The translations under genes were made by a program, and so were the position numbers. From positions 65,566,533 to 65,629,032 of the forward strand of contig OX485804.1 of assembly GCA_950295325.1 (NCBI GenBank): a stretch of DNA of 62,500 nt, given 5' to 3'. Below, piece by piece: positions 32,157 to 44,300 of the stretch (positions within the stretch are counted from its first letter, which is position 1; each line of letters opens with the position of its first letter). This DNA is from Polytrichum commune (lineage: Eukaryota; Streptophyta; Polytrichopsida; Polytrichales; Polytrichaceae). The notes beneath the pieces were generated by a model. The model did not search any database. It saw nothing but the letters and a program-made list of their open reading frames with translations, and had not been told where the DNA came from.

Positions 32157-34970
32157 GAATATTGATGCAGGGTAATGATCTTGCGAGAGAACTAATTTGG
32201 TCCCAATGTCGCATGAATCGACAGTGGTCCCACATGTGGAAACTGAGCGGGCACATGCGAACGATGGCATTGCATACTGCTGCAGACTTAAGTGGTTCAA
32301 GCTGGTAAAAATTGAATGTGGTGCTGCACTTCATTCTCCGGTACTCCCCAGCATACCTTGTTAATTTCTCGTCACTCTTCTCGAGAAATTTCACAGCGCA
32401 AAAGGATCCACGCGGGAAGATCAGCGGCATTGAACGTCTGAGGGGAAAAAACACTGACTTGTACCCTTAGTGAACGGTGATCGACGCTTGACCTACCGGA
32501 TTCTCCTCTCATTCTAGGAGAGGCCCACAAACTCCAGCCTACAAGTGCTACATATCTATAACTGCGACATCGTATGCTGTTGGCTGTCTAACTGAAAGTC
32601 GGTTCAGAAGCTAACAAGTTTTAATAGGTATGTAGACTTCTCAAATTCGAATACGGAGTGAATTTAGTCGAGTCCTTGCTGAAAGCTGTTCTCTTATCGT
32701 CAGAGGCTCTAGAGTGAACATCAGCTGCGGAGAGACGCCCAGGTATGTCAATGCGGTATTTATCAATGTGATTTTGTCCAAAGCCTTGCCGCCAACTCCA
32801 TGTATTGGATGTTGTCAAGTGCCAGAAGCCAAAGCACTAGGCATGCTCGGAGGGTGGACAACGGATCAGGAAAGACGTGAAATGCAAGGTTAAGTTGCTC
32901 GACCCCGTAGCCTTAGGTCCCCTTTCACGATGTCTGCAGCAAGGATTGCCCAGATACGGAGTTTGTGTATTTAAAACTCGACTAACTACGCTATAGCTTT
33001 GATCTACAATATCTGTTATATGTTGTCTGAAGTTGCTTCACTTTGATCTCAAACTGGTCCACCCCTCAGAAAAGTCCGTAGCAGGGTTTTACAGCTCGTG
33101 GTTCTTCTCCATCCCACTCAGCTCCTGGATTACGAACTCAAGCAGCTTTCACCTCGGAGATGATGGCCGGAGATATGTACGAACTAGACCATTGTCGGCC
33201 CTATAAGCCAGACACTACTAATCATATCCTAATTTGGGCCCTGAGTATGAAGTTCTGCATTCGTCTGCTTATACTACATGCTCACAGCAGCAGAAACGGA
33301 AATAAGCTGTGCCTAGGTACTGTAAAATCACTTAGCATCGACAAGCTATAACTAACTACAACCAGCACGCCCGACCTTGTCTCTTGCTGTAAGTTATATC
33401 TATAGCAGCCAGGGACACATACCCCTCCCTATAAGCCCAGTTTGTCAATCTCTTGCTTGACTTATCTATCTATCCTCTTGCAACCTGACACCTCCTCGTA
33501 CATGGTGCAGCACACCCACCCGGCCAGAAGTCTCCACCACTGTATATCTCCCGTGCAAGTCCTGTCTAGCTACATACTCACACACTCACTTTCTCACTTA
33601 CTCGCTTACTTACAGCTCAAGCTGTCTGTATTGTACGAGGAGCTCCCATTTTTTTACTCCCACCGCCAGTAAAAGCTCCCAGGATCAGGTGGACTTGCTA
33701 GACTTAACTGATCGTGCCAGCCATGCACCAGCTCCTCGACGTACACAGACGCGCATCAATCTGATTCCACACTCCCACCACTCTCTGTAACTATGTATGT
33801 ATGTATGTAAGTATATCTCTCTCTATCTATCTCTCCCTCTCGCTCTCTCTCTCGCGTTGTCTCTACCTCCCGTGCGGCTGGCTGATGTTGTCAAGTCCTC
33901 TCCCTAGATACATACTCATACAGCTCAAGCTGCAGCCTGTATGTACGAGAATCCACTACCATATTTTACTAACCCCACCCTGTAAAAAGCCCCCCGGACC
34001 AGGTGTGAGGAAGGCAGGGGGAATCCGCCACCAAGTAGTTAGGAATAGAGAAGGGAGAGGGACGGGATGGGATGAAGGCAAGAATGCCAAAAGGGAAGGT
34101 GAGCCTAAAGCTGCTAAGCCCCTTTTTCCTTTCCTGTCTTCTGCCACGCTCGCCCGCCCTCCCCTCCGAGCAGCTTCACCTGGGCTTCATTAAGTTAAGG
34201 TTACGGCCGCCTCATTCATGGCGTCCCGCAGCCTTCCAGGCAGGAATCATTACTGACTGACTTACACCCAAGCCAATTAAGTTAGCCCAGCAGGCTGCTG
34301 CTGGTTTTCCCTGCTTTCCTGCTTATTTCATCCCTGCGTGTGATGAATCTGTATCTGCCCTTGCAAGTCTGTGCATGCCATGCCAATCCTGGGGGTCCTT
34401 TATGACAGAACCGTAGAATGCTATCTACCTATCCGCCCGCCCACCCATCAGGATCCGACTGTCGATCGAGCACTTGTGGGTAAATCGCCAACCACCTCGG
34501 ATGGCCCGGCCGGCCTGGACTCTGCTTTGGTTTGTCGAGTGACTACGGCCCGAATCTCCTCCTCTTTTGTGTGTCAATAATAGAGGCAGTGTAAATATTG
34601 GTTGTCGTGATTGCCGGAGTCTGAGTAGTTGGAATGAGTAGACAGTTTGTTTCGACTTTCAAGTAGCGTGGGTAATATCAGGCCGGTGGGATCGTTACTT
34701 AAATACTTAATTACACCACCTAGTTCAACCCAAGCTCGGCTGCCTGCCTGCTTTCGTCCCTGCATTTTGCAATTTGCATTACGTATCATGCATTAACTTA
34801 TGCATGTCGGTCTCGCTCATGCTATGTTGTAGACCTACCCTTTGCTCCAACCAGGATTTGACGAGCACATTTGTGGTGGTCCAGCCAAGTTTGTTGAGTG
34901 ACTGCCGGATCTCCTCCTCTTTGAGTGTCAGCATTAGAGCCAGTGTAAACCTTTGGTAAATTGACATGAT
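32157..34970. promoter_or_regulatory. upstream region of the TPD1-like gene with internal duplications
   Basis: This 2.8 kb is less AT-rich than most of the window and should contain the 5' UTR and promoter of the minus-strand gene. I cannot place a TATA box. It holds two diverged tandem duplications: 33600-33690 versus 33915-34010 (CAGCTCAAGCTG, TGTACGAG, TTTTACT, then GATCAGGTG/GACCAGGTG), and about 34270-34600 versus 34730-34960 (GTCGAGTGACTACGG / GTTGAGTGACTGCCG, TCTCCTCCTCTTT, GGCAGTGTAAA / GCCAGTGTAAA). A CT-rich tract at 33811-33860 reads as GA-rich on the gene strand. Open frames here (for example 32056-32454 minus) are judged non-coding. Confidence 0.5.
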
Positions 34971-35260
34971 AATTTCCCGTGTCTAGAGTTTGTGACATCT
35001 GTCATTGAGCATTTCGAAAGAGTACATCTGGTGTTTTAAGTTGTGTGGCGGTCTTACTTTACCATGATAATTTTCGGGTCTAGAATTCGTGACATCCTTA
35101 TGCATTTGGAAAGAGTAGATCATGTGTTTCGAGTTGTGTGGTGGTCTAAGTTTACCATGATAGTATCTGGGTCTAGAGTTTGTAGCATCCATCATCGAGC
35201 ATTTGGAATACCTACGTTGCTTGCTTCAAGTTCTGTGGTCATATGGTCTAGGTTTTTATA
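34965..35260. repeat. tandem repeat, about 94-bp unit, three copies
   Basis: Units start CATGATAATTTCCCGTGTCTAGAG, CATGATAATTTTCGGGTCTAGAA and CATGATAGTATCTGGGTCTAGAG, and continue with GTGACATC, GAGCATTT(C/G)GAAAGAGTA, then AGTTGTGTGG(C/T)GGTCT. The unit is close to 31 codons and the minus-strand frame stays open over two units, but no family is recognised. Confidence 0.8.
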
Positions 35261-38220
35261 TTTAATTAAGGATGCAATGTTCTTTTTTTTTGCAAGGACA
35301 ACACCAACATGCAATGTACATTCTAAAAATTATGCAACATAATTTCCAGCATGAAGAGATTATGCTTTTGAGTCATACTTTCTTAAGGTGAACCGTACAT
35401 GCAAGCATAGTTGCATAATATTCAATGTCTATATACAAAATGTCACATGGTCATGTGTGTTGTTTCCAAAGTCATAAAGATGTGCAGGAGGTGAGCCTTT
35501 ATTGCCTCAAGCCTTATCGTTTCTTTCATGGAAATCACATTAAATGATGGCCATCGGGTTAACCCAAATTTCAATTTTTCAAACACATCCACTCAACAGT
35601 CATTCTTGGATAGGCAAGCCTTGTTATTCTATGGCCAAGTTTTAAAGACATATATCACATTTTAGTTGCAATATCAAGTTGTGTTATTTGTTTTAGTATT
35701 TGAAAATCGTGTAGTAGAGGAAACCAAAAACATAATTTTCAAAAGGTAGTAATCTTGTTTTTTATATGGCAAAATGGTGTTAATACTTAATTTAAAGCTT
35801 TTATTTAATTATAAAAGTGTCTAAGGGAAAACTAGGAAACCTTGGGGCCCTTATATTAACATTATATTAAGGTCGTTCTAGACCCAAACCACTCGATGGG
35901 TTTAAATATAATTGGAAGCATTTTGTCAAAGGGGTTTAACATGAAGGTTATGAGTAATTTCAAAATCTATGATAAAAGGTATGTTCCTCTCTATGAAAGA
36001 GAAAACTTCTTAATAGGAAGTTGTTTGTAAGGGATTGGTACACAAATCTATATTGTGGATGCTAAGAACGAAGCTTTAAATAATTATGTGGGCATTATAA
36101 AAGGGTTATCATCTGAAAATATCTCATAAATACAATTTGATTTTTTTTTGGGTAGAGTCTTAGGTCCTAATTTTCTATACATAGAAGTAGTGTGATGTGA
36201 AAAGTTACAAAGAAAAGAACTATCATATGTGTCAAAAACCATTGTGTCAATAACCTTTGTTATTGACTACACTCCCAATACACTACAAAACGTGGTGTGC
36301 CTAACTTTCACAAGCCATTAAAAGGAAGCACTTGTCCTCATTGTGGTGGGAGTGGGCTCATCTAAGCCTTGAGCCTTCTCCCTACCTTACCAAAAATAAT
36401 AATAAATAAATAAAATCCAACTACAACAAAGCTACCCTTGGACCCCCAACCAGCTTGTGAAGGTGAAGGAGAGGCCAAAAATTGTCTCCTAGGTAGTTAG
36501 AAGTTAAGGACACATGCACAATGATATTAGGGCCAAGGACCAAGGACTTCCAATGTTACGCATTCACACATTTAAGGCTAGACTAGTGCTAGACTACACT
36601 CATCAAGTAGAGAATACAGTTTGAAAAACTTTTTATTTTTAATAAATCTTAAAGACAATTTTTTATTTTTTTAATGTTTAAATATGATATTAAGTATACC
36701 AAACTTATTGGATCTCTTGTTTTAATGCCAAACACCCTTGCATTTTACATGTGAGTTGCCTTCCCAAGGGTCTTTATGTAGTACATAACAAAATGTTAAT
36801 GAAAAATAAGTTCCATTAAACTCTATAAGAAGTTATAAGCATTGCATAATTCCATATGAAAACCAAACTAATTGGATTAGATTGCACAGTGGCATGGAGC
36901 CACAATGCTTGATGGTTAGAATTTGAAACTTGATGTTTTAAATTTAGTACTAAAAGTTGTTGACTCCAAGGTCCGAATATGAAGAAAAAAAATTTGTGTC
37001 TTTTACAGATTCAAATGGGGTCACCGAAAGCGGAGGAAAAAATGATTTCTTATTGGTTGTTGGTTCGTTTAACCATGTGAACCAGATGAAGAAAAATAGA
37101 CATTTAAGTATATTTGGACAAACCACTTGACCAAAAATAATAATGGATGACAAACAACAATGGGGCGACAACAACAATCATAACTTTGAATGTTTGTAGT
37201 TCATGTTTGCCAACCACCAAATTTGTGTAGTTTTGTGATCTAGTGTATGTCATATTGGTAGTTGGAATTGTCCAAATTTCATGCATAATCCAAACATACT
37301 TAAATCCTAGTTGAAAATGCCACTTCCAGGTTAACGTGAATTGATAAGTGAATAGTTGTCTCTAACAAGTGGAGAAAATGACTCCAAAGTACGTTAAGCA
37401 CTGCAACACTTACACTATATAGAACCAAAAGGCAATATCATGCACACCTTCTAAAGGACTTCTGTATTGCTCCAGTGCAAGCATGAGATTGCAATTGAGC
37501 CATGTGGTAGAGAGGAGGGGGGCACTTCACTTTTATCACGAGTCATGACGGGCTCAAGCTTGGACAACAAGAAATATGGTCAGCCTCTCACATGTGATAG
37601 GTTTTATATATATAATAATGGAAGCATGCTCAATTCTATGTAAAATTTCAATTCAAGACCATAGGGCCCTTCAATGGCTTTGAACCAAACATAGTACAAA
37701 ATGTGTGCCTCATTAGTGCTATGGAGATACATATGAAGTAGATTCTAAAATGAGTGATTAATTTGAGTTAAAACCTACTTCATTTCAAAATTTCCTACTC
37801 TACGTGTATAGATGAAGTAGTTGACAAGGTCATATTGTATATCAATGCACCACAATTTATGGAGTAGAATACATATTTTTAAGGTCTACTTTACTCTTGC
37901 TTTCTGAAATCCAATAATCATGCAAGTACATGCTACAAACTTTGAAATCTACTTCTATGAATGTAAATAATGTAGTTTCCTCAAATAATTGTGAAAAATC
38001 ATGACCCACCTTATTGGTATCTTGATTATGATGCAATATTATTGTTTTGAATCATAAAACTAAAAAATGTGACCACTTGCCCCTCTAAACTGACAAGCTA
38101 CACATTGTGTCCACTTTACCATGCCTTGGCCATGAAGTGGATCCCGAGTTTATTTCTATTTTATTTTTTCCTTCCAACGTTTGGCACTGGAGAGAGTTCC
38201 TATTTGGTAATGAACCAAGA
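35261..38220. other. AT-rich region without recognised genes
   Basis: No frame with protein features and no terminal repeats were found. Poly-T and poly-A runs occur near 35282 and 36139. GTGTCCACTTTACCATG at 38113-38129 is a solitary copy of the terminal word of the element at 56364-56940. Confidence 0.45.
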
Positions 38221-38249
38221 TCCGATAAGGTAGGAATACCATAACCCTT

Positions 38250-40191
38250 TAATAACCACTAGTGGTGTGTAGTTAGGTTTTTGCTATGACTTAAAACAAC
38301 AAACCCAGGGAACTAAGTCTCCAGGATGACTAAGATAGTGTCTATAAGGGTTAATGTCACATTGGAGTAAGGATTACAAGAACAATCTAAGACTTTCCCT
38401 TGTTCATTCCTTCTTTATTATACTTAGTCTCCACTCTTATGGTTCATTTGTGTTTTCTCTGTCGTGAGTGATTTCGTCCTATCCTTAGGGAATTATCTAT
38501 CACTCTATGTCTTTGACCTATTTCAATCGTAAAGCTCAAAAGCTTGGCAAGTGGTCAATGGCAATTTGTCAGGACAAAAGTCCGGGGAAATGTCTTTTGA
38601 ATGCCACATCGTCTTTACATCTCAAGAATTATGCTTTGCAATAATTTCAAATGAAATCATTTTAATGCGACTTACAGTCATTCGGCCATTCTTTCCAAAA
38701 TTGTAATCACCATCTTCATTTCCAACTTATCTGGCAACTCATCACCACACATCCACAAAATCATATATAGTCAATGCATCAACAACTAGGCTATATTCCT
38801 TGATTAAAGTTTTAGTCCATATTACGTTCAGAATGAATTGTCTTTGGTAATGTCTTACACCAAGTAAGCAACTTCTCTTCCTCGAGATGGTAATGTCTTT
38901 TGCAGCTTATAGCATGCTACTAAGTATGTCCTTTATCTACAATCACTGCATTAGCTTCATGCCAGGTAATGTCTAGGAATAGGCACCCCCTGTAAAACCT
39001 ATGGTCTAACACGTCCCCTCTCTCACGACTTTTCCTCTCTCATCGCTCTCTACAACGCTTCCTTTCCCATTCTGGCTAATTGCCTCTCTAATCGCCCATC
39101 TCAAGCTCCTCTCTCTCTCTCTCTCTCGTTGCAAGTCGGCGATAAACAAATTATACATGTGATAGCCCTTCCTTAACGCCTCTACTTTCTCTTTGATTCC
39201 AGCAGGCGATTGCCCTCTCTTAGACTACTTGCCCTCGTTGGTTTCTCTCAAGACAGTTTAATTTCTATTGACTTTGGCCTATTGCCCAAGACCTCAATTC
39301 CCCAACATTGCAATCTCTCGAGACTTTGTTGCTCTCTTGCCTACTTACCAATGTTTTTCATCATTCTTCCAGCCATTGCCCTATCTTCCTCTCGGCCAAT
39401 AGCCCTCAATTACTATGTTAGACTGAGAAAAGCCTCTCTCATGCTTATGACCATATTCAGACTTCGGCCACTACCAACTTCCAGACCTTACTTTCAAAGT
39501 TCATCGCCCTCTTGGCAGTGGATACGTCTATTTCAATGCTCACGGTGATTGCCAGAAATCACACAAGACAATTCTTTCATTCATAAATATTAATTAACAA
39601 CAATCAAACTTCCAGTTCAAAGACAATTGCAATTAGCAACTTGTTTACTCCTCACTGTCGAAGCTTCCAAGTTAACTCAGAGTCCGAATCACTTGGCTTT
39701 TTTTCATGATTCTACTTCTGCCATCCTATTGCGTGGCATTGCCTATCGCTAAGAGTTTAGCCTCAATCACTGAGTGCTTGAACTTTTCTACAAGCCTATT
39801 GCTCCTATGTTGAGACTACATCGGATTCTACAATGGTAAATAGCATGTCTTGGCAATAGCCGACCTCCTCCTTATCAACAGGGGAGGAGAAGGTGGTTGC
39901 AACCGCCTCCAAACAGCTATAGCCCCCATGTTCCCAATGTCAGTGAGTTCCTAATTGCTTATTGCCACTACTTCTTACTAACTTAGAGAATTAAGCTCTA
40001 AAGCTATGCAATGGCCAAAAATTTGAGTTTTCATGGTGCATTAGACTAGGGGCAAAGTTGTTCTTCTGCAGACCCAAAATGGCTAATTGAAAAAGTGGTG
40101 GCCCAAAAAGGGCGCATTGCTAGATGGGATGCAATGATTGGCCGGATGGTGTTGTTTCACACCACTTGCAATTGCTTTTGGGTGTTGTTAA
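38250..40191. other. no recognised gene; CT-rich stretch
   Basis: 39000-39560 is rich in short words such as ATTGCCCTCTC and CTCTCTCATCGC and holds a CT microsatellite (39110-39127). The open frame at 39210-39548 has biased composition (Leu, Pro, Ser) and no domain. Nothing else was recognised. Confidence 0.4.
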
Positions 40192-41545
40192 GGGCCGCTT
40201 TACACTACAGTGGAGAAGTCCTCCGGTCAAGAATTCTAGGGGAATACTGAAATTTGATTGGCCAAGAGTGACACTCTTGTCCGGTGGTGGTTTACACTAC
40301 GGCCAAGAGTCCTTTGGTGGAGAACTTTGTACATGGATGAAATAATGACATGGTTGGCGACGTGGCCACACTTTTTCCAAGGGGAGTTCTCCGGAGGTCA
40401 AGTTTCTTGGGCAACCTTAAAGCCTCAAACAAGAAACTTGGCCTCCGGAGAACTCCAACTTCAATAAAATAAATAGATGACAACTCTCGGGGGGTGCACT
40501 CCATTGTCAAGTTGAACACCATGTGCGATAAAACAAATCTACTTTTTACATATGGCATCACCAAAATGGGTCAAATTTTAATCAATTCCTTTTCATGAGT
40601 AGATATACACGGTATCTATTACATAGTAAAAAATGGGCAACCAAATTTGAAGGTTTAAAAAAAAATTAAAAAAAATTAAGCAATATAGATGGTATGAAAT
40701 AATAACGCATGACTCCAAAAAGTTAACTAGACAACAATGATGCATGATGTTTAGCATCAAGATACTGGTGATACTATATCACCCATGTACAAGGCAACAT
40801 ACTAGGCAAGAGGCCACTCTCACCCTAACTATGTCCATTCTACACTAATAACCCTAATTACCATTAAGTTCCCAACAATAAGTGAAGTTCCCAAGTGGAA
40901 ATGGATGTATTTTAGATGTACATTGTATAGATGAAAGGAATTCAAGCATGAACTACCTCTTTAATATGACAAAACGGAGATTCTATATGTTGTATTATCA
41001 AGTGTTGTAGTCGTATAAAAGAGGAAGTTTTGAACTAAAAAGTTTGGTCTCGTAAAAATGTGTCGTAATATTGAGGGTGTCGTATTAACGGGGTTGGACT
41101 ATACCAACATGTAATTTCTTTAAAAATCAATAAGAAGATAATGTTACCTACTTATTTACCTTAATTTGGATGTATTATAGAGGTGGAACATTTTCAAATA
41201 AATTATTGTCATGAACGAAGTTCTAAAACATTGCCATATACATTTTATTTTTTTATCATAATTTTTTTAAATATCAATACAATGGTCATTTAGGGGGTAA
41301 GGTTTCTACTATGGCCGGCTTTGACCGTTTTGTGAAGTAGTCTAGTGGACTTCTCCTCTTGGTGAAGTTGTCCAATACACTTCTCCTCTAGGTGGTTACA
41401 CTACGGCCGGCCAAGACTTCTTAAAGCATTATTTTGTTGTCTTTTCATCTTCTCTGGCATACCATCCCTCACCTCAAACAACCATATCTTGGGCGAAAAT
41501 TCTTGACCAACCGGTGCACTTCTCCACCGTAGTGTAAAGCAGCCC
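40192..41545. mobile_element. Harbinger-like element carrying a hairpin and a nested insertion
   Basis: Left end GGGCCGCTTTACACTACAGT; reverse complement of the right end GGGCTGCTTTACACTACGGT. Flanked by TAA on both sides (40189-40191 and 41546-41548). The first 290 bp and last 140 bp align, in reverse orientation, with the 390-bp element at 50752-51141. The extra 0.9 kb from 40486 onward is therefore inserted; it starts with CTCGGGGGGTGCACT, the G-rich terminus seen elsewhere. A Tc1/mariner-like end (TATAGTCCAACCCCGTTAAT on the minus strand, near 41102) lies in the inserted part. Confidence 0.75.
40383..40456. repeat. 27-bp hairpin inside the Harbinger-like element
   Basis: The arms 40383-40409 (GGAGTTCTCCGGAGGTCAAG then TTTCTTG) and 40430-40456 are inverted repeats with one mismatch and a 20-base loop. 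The homologous element at 50752-51141 has the same hairpin (about 50877-50946) with more mismatches. Confidence 0.85.
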
Positions 41546-41548
41546 TAA

Positions 41549-43103
41549 GTTAACCGTTTTGCGTGTCTTTGTATGCGGAGTAGAATATTTTTATGTTTAG
41601 AGGGAGACTCTATTGTACAGGTAGGGGGTTTGACTTACTTGCCTCTTTGAAAAAATATAACTAATTTTTTACAAGGAATAACATTACTAAACAACTTGCA
41701 TTCCTCATCCTTTCCTCTTCTCCATCTCTAAAAAATATTGCACAAAATTTGAAGCCACTCGTTCTAACCGAATCACCTTATTTTCACAGGTTATGGTATT
41801 CCTACCTTAAGGGGATCCAACAGCTAAGACTTGATTATAAGATCAATCTTTGATTTATAATACATTCACAAGTTGATTAAGATACCGAGCACTATCTGAG
41901 AGGTGAGCATTAAATTTTAAAATGGCAGTGAAGGAAAGTTCAGTTTACATAATTGGTTGTCACTTCATCTATCTACATAAACCATAGGGATGAAGTGCCA
42001 TTCGCATGTGAACTTTGAATGAACACGTGCAAAGTTGCCCGTAAATAAATTTAGTCTCCACTCTCAAGTAGATTAGTCACCACAACACCCAAATGCTTGG
42101 GAGATGGAAAGCAATTATGTGCACACGTGTGTGTATATATATATAAGATACACGTTGCATAATAATATTAAGCAGCGTGCGTTCATTTATGCAAGTTTCA
42201 AGAATATAACCATGGGGGGTTGCAACTAGTGTAAATTTAGTTTAAATCTACACTAATTGCGGCATCCCATGAATATATTCTTCATATCCGTATGAATGAA
42301 TACACACTGCTCAAAAATGTTATGTGGTATTGTCATCCAAAATTGAAAACCAAATATTAATTAGAACAAGCACTTTGTAAGGACCCACTTGACAATGATG
42401 GCAATTTTTTTAGATTTTGTCAAACGAGGTATTGAATGGTGGGTATTTGACTTCATTAAAGTGTTCAATATAATGCGGAACAAAAAACCCCACATATTAA
42501 GGAGCAATCCAAAAATAGCGTTCTAGTAGTGCAAAAAGACGTTGTTCTTAAAGGGTTAACATTATGATATCTTACAAATTTCTGGTCATAAGCAATTGGA
42601 AGCCCTGAATTTAGATTCTCAATTACAGAATGGAAGCAGGCCCAGTGTTTACAATATCCCTCATTCTCCACGTTAACTATCAAATTTCCACCTTAACTAT
42701 CCATCATTGACTATATCTAATCTCCACATTAACTATATCTAAATGGCGAAAGGGAGTTATTGCATACAAGCGCGTTTCTCATTCATCTAACAAAAATGTT
42801 TTGAAATGGTATGTAGCACAAAGATTGTCTTTAAAAGTTGACTTCACATTGGAATCGATTTCAAACGTTAAGAGGAAAATTGTCCATTCTAACCGTTCAT
42901 TGCAACTCATAGCGAGAAAATGCATAATGAATCGTTTTGGTTTCCAACTAAAGGTTTTTGATTGCCAATTCTCCCAAAAACCTCCATATTACATCCAAGA
43001 TTATTTATTTATGCATTTTCTAGTCATTGACTACAATGGAAAGTTGGAATGGACAACTTTTCTCCTGGAGAAAGACAATGATGAACCATAGTGGAGCATA
43101 ATT
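41549..43103. other. no recognised gene; small palindromes and a dispersed repeat
   Basis: 42219-42266 is an imperfect palindrome (GCAACTAGTGTAAATTTA facing TAAATCTACACTAATTGC). 42670-42740 repeats CCACATTAACTATATCTAA-type words. 42746-42870 is a third copy of the 7.65-kb dispersed repeat. The frame at 42801-43091 overlaps that repeat and is not supported as a gene. Confidence 0.5.
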
Positions 43104-43105
43104 GG

Positions 43106-43498
43106 GGGTTGCTTCACATAGGGTCCCAAGTCCTAATCCCAAATCACTTGATGTCATTCCGTGCAATCTCAATCATTGAGAGCATGGAAGTTGGGACCTA
43201 CCACTTCACACAGGGTCCCAAGTCCGAGTCCCAAGTATGACATGAATGCCTACGTGGCAACACTTTTTGAAGGTGGGGCTCAGGACTTGTGTTGAGAGTG
43301 GGGTTGAGCAAAAAGCTTGACCCAACTCTCAACACAAGTCTTGAGATTTTTTTGCTCGAAAATCAAGATTAGACTTGAATGGATATAAACCATACTTTAA
43401 TGATTTGTTGAAGCTCAAAAAGTTGGGACTATGCCTCCATGTTGGGACTCGTTGACATGATCGGGACTTGGGACTTGAGACACCATGTGAATCATCCT
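43106..43498. mobile_element. MITE with inverted ends and an internal hairpin
   Basis: The left end reads GGGGGTTGCTTCACATAGGG followed by TCCCAAGTCC; the reverse complement of the right end reads GGATGATTCACATGGTGTCT followed by CAAGTCCCAAGTCC. The core has a hairpin with 31-nt arms, 43279-43309 (CTCAGGACTTGTGTTGAGAG...) and 43315-43345. The exact ends and target duplication are uncertain. Confidence 0.6.
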
Positions 43499-43754
43499 CG
43501 AGAAAGGTCCACCACAAACCTTTAGAACCTACATGTCTAAAACATAGACAGATGAGACTCAATATTCTCGTACCCCTCTATGCCAAACTAGGACCCAAAA
43601 CTTTTATGAACTCATAAATCTTTCATAAGATTGGTAAGCATAAATCTGGATAAGCTAAACTCCACCTTAATGTGTACAGGAATTGATCCATTATTCTTGT
43701 TGCAATGACTTTGATTCCTCGTCTAGGAGTGACCTTATAACAATGTTGTGCTCC

Positions 43755-44292
43755 CACGGGTAGATCACTCTAAGGCATTTTTGTGCACCACGTGCAGCTG
43801 GGATTTTTTTGTTTTGGGGCTATTTACCTTCAAGGGTTGAATTAAAGCCTCCCTATAATTACTTAAATTTCAAAAATGGCCCATTTGTTTGCACCCTTTC
43901 ATTACTTATATTGTCGAAGTCACTGCAATTTTTTGTACTCTATATTCCTTTTAAGCAATAAAAGCTAATCTACTTCCTAACGCAATTGACGAGTGTTGAG
44001 GGAAAGCATGGAAACAAAGAAGGGTGCAAACATCCCCGTGAGTCCTAAACCCATTTACATATCATACTAAACATACCTTCTAGGATCCTTATCTTCAGCC
44101 CCTATATTAATTTTACAAAAAAATAATGGCATACGTTTTATGTCCATCTAACTTACTTATAATGGGATTGTCTACATTTAATGGCCCCTTCATTATTTGG
44201 AATTCCTTTATAATTTTTATTTCAAATGATTTTAATCCTCTCTATATTATGCCGCACGTCGTTTTTAAAATGCACTAAGTGATCTACCCGTG
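43755..44292. mobile_element. hAT-like non-autonomous element (538 bp)
   Basis: Inverted ends: CACGGGTAGATCACTCTAAG at the left; the reverse complement of the right end is CACGGGTAGATCACTTAGTG. Flanked by a perfect 8-bp duplication TGTGCTCC (43747-43754 and 44293-44300). AT-rich inside and non-coding. Confidence 0.88.
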
Positions 44293-44300
44293 TGTGCTCC

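Larger units (their letters stand above)
38225..41815. repeat. 20-bp perfect inverted repeat pair, 3.55 kb apart
   Basis: AAGGTAGGAATACCATAACC lies in the 38225-38250 stretch and its exact reverse complement GGTTATGGTATTCCTACCTT at about 41794-41815. Weaker similarity (GATCC) continues outward on both sides. They may be the ends of a larger composite element or two inverted copies of a repeat; no target duplication was seen. Confidence 0.6.

Noticed and set aside
32056-32454. 132-residue minus-strand frame overlapping the first exon of the TPD1-like gene
   Set aside because: It is in another frame from the signal-peptide exon and has no signal or domain; it is probably 5' UTR sequence.
33801-33870. 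CT-rich tract as a possible structural or regulatory GAGA site
   Set aside because: Simple-sequence tract; no further support beyond its position upstream of the TPD1-like gene.
39210-39548. 112-residue plus-strand frame
   Set aside because: Low-complexity CT-rich region, no domain, no splice or regulatory context.
41030-41110. Possible Tc1/mariner element end (TATAGTCCAACCCCGTTAAT on the minus strand)
   Set aside because: No matching opposite end or second TA-flanked terminus was found, so no element is called.
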